From the NCBI GenBank assembly GCA_030655135.1, contig JAURWC010000081.1:186001-250000 (forward strand): DNA of 64,000 bases, written 5' to 3'. The position numbers and the translations under genes are program-made. A model generated the notes under the pieces. The model was not told the DNA's origin and did no database searches. It saw only the letters and a program-made list of their open reading frames with translations. Position 1 is the first letter of the stretch; each line of letters begins with the position of its first letter. This document shows, in pieces, positions 61,007 through 64,000 of this stretch. The DNA comes from Hyphomicrobiaceae bacterium. Lineage in GTDB: Bacteria > Pseudomonadota > Alphaproteobacteria > Rhizobiales > Hyphomicrobiaceae.

Positions 61007-61408
61007 ATGCTGACAGGCGGTTGCCAGTGCGGTGCTGTGCGATATGAAGCGGGCGAGCCGCAGGCGCTCTTTGTCTGCCATTGCCGGGAATGCCAGAAGC
61101 AGTCGGCATCCGCGTTCGGGATCTCGGTGCGGGTCCGTCGATCGGAGTTGAACGTTCTGCAAGGGGCGGTAGCCTACTGGGAGCGGGACGCAGATAGCGG
61201 CCGGCGCATCACTTGCGCGTTCTGTCCGACGTGCGGCTCGCGCCTTTGGCACGAGAAGATCGACGTGCCGGAATTCGTGAACCTCAAAGGTGGCTCACTC
61301 GACCGGCCGCCGGATCTAGCGGCGGCGGTTCACATCTGGACGAAGCGCAAGCTGGACGGCGTTGTGATCCCGCATGGGGTCAAGACGTTTACTGGTGAGC
61401 CAGGATGA
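61007..61408 (+). CDS. GFA-family zinc protein
   Basis: 133 residues of the glutathione-dependent formaldehyde-activating enzyme/CENP-V fold. Zinc cysteines are C6/C8 (GGCQCGAV), C24/C26/C29 (VCHCREC) and C70/C73/C76 (TCAFCPTCGS). GGAGG lies upstream of ATG 61007. Most family members are of unknown substrate. Here it may detoxify a thiol-bound aldehyde or simply bind zinc. It follows the HerA-like gene by 26 bases. Confidence 0.88.
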   Translation: MLTGGCQCGAVRYEAGEPQALFVCHCRECQKQSASAFGISVRVRRSELNVLQGAVAYWERDADSGRRITCAFCPTCGSRLWHEKIDVPEFVNLKGGSLDRPPDLAAAVHIWTKRKLDGVVIPHGVKTFTGEPG

Positions 61409-61411
61409 TTG

Positions 61412-61435
61412 GGGGTCAGACCTCGGTCTGACCCC
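61412..61435. repeat. GGGGTCAGACC palindrome, perfect copy (left half of a doublet)
   Basis: 11-bp arms GGGGTCAGACC/GGTCTGACCCC with a TC centre, three bases after the GFA stop codon. Confidence 0.9.
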
Positions 61436-61475
61436 GGAAACGTGCCGTCGGCTCGACAGCTCACTCAGTGCAGTA

Positions 61476-61495
61476 GGTCAGACCGAGGTCTGACC
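61476..61495. repeat. GGTCAGACC palindrome, inverted partner
   Basis: 9-bp arms with a GA centre, so opposite in orientation to the copy at 61412. Forty bases separate the two. The doublet lies between convergent genes, as the one at 3277-3375 does. Confidence 0.88.
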
Positions 61496-61503
61496 CTTAG
61501 CCT

Positions 61504-62667
61504 TTAGCGGGCAACTTTGCTGCGGTGGAGGAACTGGCCGCCGCGGGTGGTTTCGGTGTCGTAGGAGGCGGCTGAGGCGCGGGCTGTCGTCGAAATGCCG
61601 GCGACAGGCGCGTCCGTTTCTTCCTTTGCATCGTCGCGGGCCAGGAACAGTTCCACGTCCGCCATGGCGGGGGCCTTCACGTCTTTTACGTCTTCGGCGC
61701 CGATGGCTTCGGTGACGGCCGTCTTCAGCAGGCGCGGCCAAAGCTTTTTGAACAGCGCGTTGGAGGGATAGACGTCGGCGCTGGCAATCTTGCCGTTGAC
61801 GGCAATGGCGTAGCCGACAATGTCGTCCCCCGCCTCGCCTGCTGCCTGCAGCGCCTTCACGTAGCGCTCCTGTTCGGCGGCGAGGTCCTTGTCCTCAAGG
61901 GCCAGTTGCAGGCTGGACTCGGACTCGTCCGACGCCACCTTCTTCTTAAGCTTCATCGACAGCTTCTCTTGGATTGCCGCCACGTTACGCCAGACCTCGC
62001 TTTGCCCGCCGGCCGGTCCGCGCTCGGTGAGGCTATCGGTGCTGTTGCTCAGCGTTTCCGCAGGTTGTTGCGGCTCGGCGTTATCGACGGTGCGCTGCTC
62101 GCGGTCCGCGCGCCTGACGCCTCGATCGCGCGGATCAGCGCGCGCGGACAGGCTCGCGGTCGGGATCTGGCTGCTGGCTCCTGGGGCCGCCATCATGGCG
62201 AGCTTAGCTTCCTTGGTGGGCAGCATTTCGGCTGACGTCATGAACTTGCGCGAGTCTTCGGCGCCGCGCGGAGCCCAGCGCCCGGCTTCGACGCAGTAGA
62301 CCGGCACCTCGATCTTCTTGGACTTCGCGGGCAGCACGAAAGACGCGGTGACGACGCGATCCTGCTTGCCGCCTTTGACGATGTCGCCGGCGTGGACGAA
62401 CACCTCTTCACGGCCCTTGTTCTCGACGACGAGCTGGCTGACCGTGTCGGTCTCGTGGACTTCGACGAAGCCTTTGGCCAGTGCCTCCTCCAGCGTCAGC
62501 GGCACGGGGCCGTCCGCGCTTTTTCCGTGGATGAAATAGATGCTCAAATTCTCGTGGGTGTGCGGGCCACTGACTTTGGACGGATCGTCGGCGCGGGCCG
62601 CAGGGGCGAAGGCGAAGCCAAACAGCGGGGCGATAGCGAGGACGTGCAGAATGGATTGACGCAACAT
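61504..62667 (-). CDS. Secreted ARPP-1-like (DUF6569) domain protein
   Basis: 387 residues. Signal peptide MLRQSILHVLAIAPLFGFAF cut near ARA. The domain spans about 38-345: LSIYFIHGKSADGPVPLTLE, HAGDIVKGGKQDRVV, VPVYCVEAGRW, EVWRNVAAIQEKL and GYAIAVNGKIASADVYPSN, which match my recollection of the ARPP-1/DUF6569 family. A charged, disordered insert (about 170-220) carries Arg/Asp/Gln repeats. The C-terminus is basic. Role unknown. Confidence 0.7.
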   Translation of the reverse strand: MLRQSILHVLAIAPLFGFAFAPAARADDPSKVSGPHTHENLSIYFIHGKSADGPVPLTLEEALAKGFVEVHETDTVSQLVVENKGREEVFVHAGDIVKGGKQDRVVTASFVLPAKSKKIEVPVYCVEAGRWAPRGAEDSRKFMTSAEMLPTKEAKLAMMAAPGASSQIPTASLSARADPRDRGVRRADREQRTVDNAEPQQPAETLSNSTDSLTERGPAGGQSEVWRNVAAIQEKLSMKLKKKVASDESESSLQLALEDKDLAAEQERYVKALQAAGEAGDDIVGYAIAVNGKIASADVYPSNALFKKLWPRLLKTAVTEAIGAEDVKDVKAPAMADVELFLARDDAKEETDAPVAGISTTARASAASYDTETTRGGQFLHRSKVAR

Positions 62668-63016
62668 GATGAAACCTCACAACGATCAAAGTTCATTTTC
62701 TGCATTGAGAACAGCGGTTTCGTAGCCTGTCTTTGCGGCTCAAGCGCGGGCGCGCGGCGGCGCTTTTCCGGCCCCCGTTGCCTCAGTGACGGCTTTTCGG
62801 CGGCGAATGCTGCCAAAGCCGCAGTTCCGCCGCGAACGGCTTGACGGGCGGCGCAGATGTCACTGAGGCAGTGGGGCCGCTTGCATTGCCCACCCCCTCA
62901 TGCGACCTGATTGGCCTTACGATTTGAGATTCGCCAGCGCGTCCCCCGTTGTGCGTTTCGTGCTGAGCGGACTGCCGCTCCCGGCAAGATTCACGCCCGC
63001 ACGGACGGAACAGCGC
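62668..63016. promoter_or_regulatory. Divergent region before parE with a long inverted repeat
   Basis: 349 bases without a gene. TGCCTCAGTGAC (62779-62790) and GTCACTGAGGCA (62859-62870) are perfect 12-base arms. The 68 bases between them contain further pairs (CGGCGG with CCGCCG, GGCTTT with AAAGCC), so the whole 92 bases can fold. It could be an operator, a terminator or a small RNA. The parE promoter should lie at 62880-63010. Confidence 0.55.
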
Positions 63017-64000
63017 ATGGCCCAGATCGACGACCTTTTCTCCGGATTAGAGACCGATATGACGGACAAGACGGCCCGCGCGCGCAAGACCATCGATGCC
63101 TCCGACAGCTACACAGCCGCTGACATTGAGGTGCTCGAAGGCCTGGAGCCCGTGCGCCGGCGGCCCGGCATGTATATCGGCGGCACCGACGAAAAGGCGA
63201 TGCATCACTTGTTCGCCGAGGTGATCGATAACTCGATGGACGAGGCAGTGGCCGGGCATGCGACCTTCATCGAAGTGCGGCTTGACGCGGACGGTTTCCT
63301 CATGGTGGCCGACAACGGCCGCGGCATTCCCGTCGACGCGCATCCCAAGTTCAAGACGCAGTCGGCGCTCGAAGTCATCATGACGACGCTGCACTCGGGC
63401 GGCAAATTCGACGGCAAGGCGTACAACACGTCCGGCGGCCTGCACGGCGTCGGCGTGTCGGTCGTGAATGCGCTGTCGGAACTGCTCGAAGTGGAAGTGG
63501 CGCGCGGCCAGCAGCTGTATCGCATGGTGTTCTCGCGCGGCACGCCGCAGACGAAATTGGAGAAGCTCGGTTCGATCATGAACCGGCGCGGCACGCGCAT
63601 CCGCTTCAAGCCGGACGAGGCGATCTTCGGCAAAGGCGCGGCGTTCAAGCCGGCCCGGCTGCTGAAGATGGCGCGCTCGAAGGCCTACCTGTTCGGCGGC
63701 GTGGAAATCCGCTGGAGCTGCGCTCCGGACCTGATCAAGGACGATACGCCGGCCGAGGCTGTGTTCCACTTCCCGGGCGGCTTGAAGGACTACCTGCTGG
63801 CGACGATCGACGGGCAGACGCTGGTGACGAAAGAGATCTTCACCGGGCGCGTCGAGAAGCCGAACGGGCATGGCTCAGTCGAATGGGCGGTGGGCTGGAT
63901 CTCGGACGAAGACGGCTTCTCCTCGTCCTATTGCAACACGATCCCAACGCCCGAGGGGGGCACGCACGAGGCCGGGTTACGGCAGGCGCTGTACAAGGGC
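63017..64000 (+). CDS. parE: DNA topoisomerase IV subunit B, N-terminal 328 residues (runs off the window)
   Basis: The ATPase subunit of the decatenating type II topoisomerase. ATG 63017 gives MAQIDDLFSGLETDMTDK. The GHKL ATPase motifs are EVIDNSMDEA (catalytic Glu68, Asn72), DNGRGIP (99-105) and GGLHGVGVSVVNAL. The context SGGLHGVG and the short insert pattern favour ParE over GyrB, which is less certain than the family. A second ATG at 63059 is possible. Confidence 0.92.
   Translation, partial: MAQIDDLFSGLETDMTDKTARARKTIDASDSYTAADIEVLEGLEPVRRRPGMYIGGTDEKAMHHLFAEVIDNSMDEAVAGHATFIEVRLDADGFLMVADNGRGIPVDAHPKFKTQSALEVIMTTLHSGGKFDGKAYNTSGGLHGVGVSVVNALSELLEVEVARGQQLYRMVFSRGTPQTKLEKLGSIMNRRGTRIRFKPDEAIFGKGAAFKPARLLKMARSKAYLFGGVEIRWSCAPDLIKDDTPAEAVFHFPGGLKDYLLATIDGQTLVTKEIFTGRVEKPNGHGSVEWAVGWISDEDGFSSSYCNTIPTPEGGTHEAGLRQALYKG

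Overview
The window is a GC-rich chromosomal segment of an alphaproteobacterium, most likely of the order Hyphomicrobiales (Rhizobiales). The evidence is the alphaproteobacterial-type SerC, the order ybgC-tolQRAB-pal-cpoB-tilS-ftsH-folP-glmM, a 6S RNA upstream of the 5-formyl-THF cyclo-ligase gene, an HWE-family histidine kinase, a Phasin_2 protein behind PhaR-like sites, and several palindromic repeat families of the kind common in this order. The genus cannot be fixed from the sequence alone. There are no tRNA or rRNA genes, no insertion sequence, no prophage and no CRISPR array.

Layout. 0-11.6 kb: 5' end of purA, a DMT permease, a TPR/PRMT-like methyltransferase, a MuiA-like protein, serA and serC (serine synthesis), a small toxin-antitoxin-like pair and glmM. 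11.9-13.3 kb: a ParA-type ATPase with a small partner gene, inserted in opposite orientation between glmM and folP. 13.3-30.1 kb, minus strand: folP, ftsH, tilS, cpoB, a second Pal-like OmpA protein, pal, two identical 41-residue lipoproteins that I found by reading the tolB-pal gap, then tolB, tolA, tolR, tolQ, a small XRE regulator, ybgC and ruvB. A SurA-like secreted protein and a Tat-exported phosphoesterase lie among them. 30.3-40.7 kb: hybrid HWE kinase, gap, DUF4164 protein, 6S RNA, 5-FTHF cyclo-ligase, ymdB, yebC, a catalytically dead signal peptidase I homologue paired with a small membrane protein, ruvC, ruvA and two small membrane proteins. 41.5-51.9 kb: class I aldolase, a PBP5-type carboxypeptidase with a SPOR domain, phasin, clpS, clpA and a CorA-like membrane protein. 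51.9-59.2 kb: a tandem repeat array, then both methylmalonyl-CoA mutase subunits separated by a Uma2 gene and a BCS1-like AAA gene. 59.4-64 kb: HerA-like ATPase, GFA enzyme, ARPP-1-like secreted protein and the start of parE.

Most genes are housekeeping. Envelope functions dominate: the Tol-Pal system with CpoB, GlmM, the carboxypeptidase and FtsH act together in outer-membrane constriction, peptidoglycan synthesis and membrane quality control. RuvA, RuvB and RuvC form the Holliday-junction machinery, but here ruvCA and ruvB are about 8.6 kb apart and face away from each other. ClpS and ClpA form the N-degron branch of ClpAP. GAPDH and class I aldolase serve glycolysis and gluconeogenesis. 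SerA and SerC carry out two consecutive steps of serine synthesis.

The least expected items are the duplicated micro-lipoprotein, kept identical in protein by 11 purely synonymous differences; the pseudo-signal-peptidase pair; the ParA/partner pair; the split mutAB locus; and three repeat families. One of those families supplies stop codons and one probable ribosome binding site to host genes.
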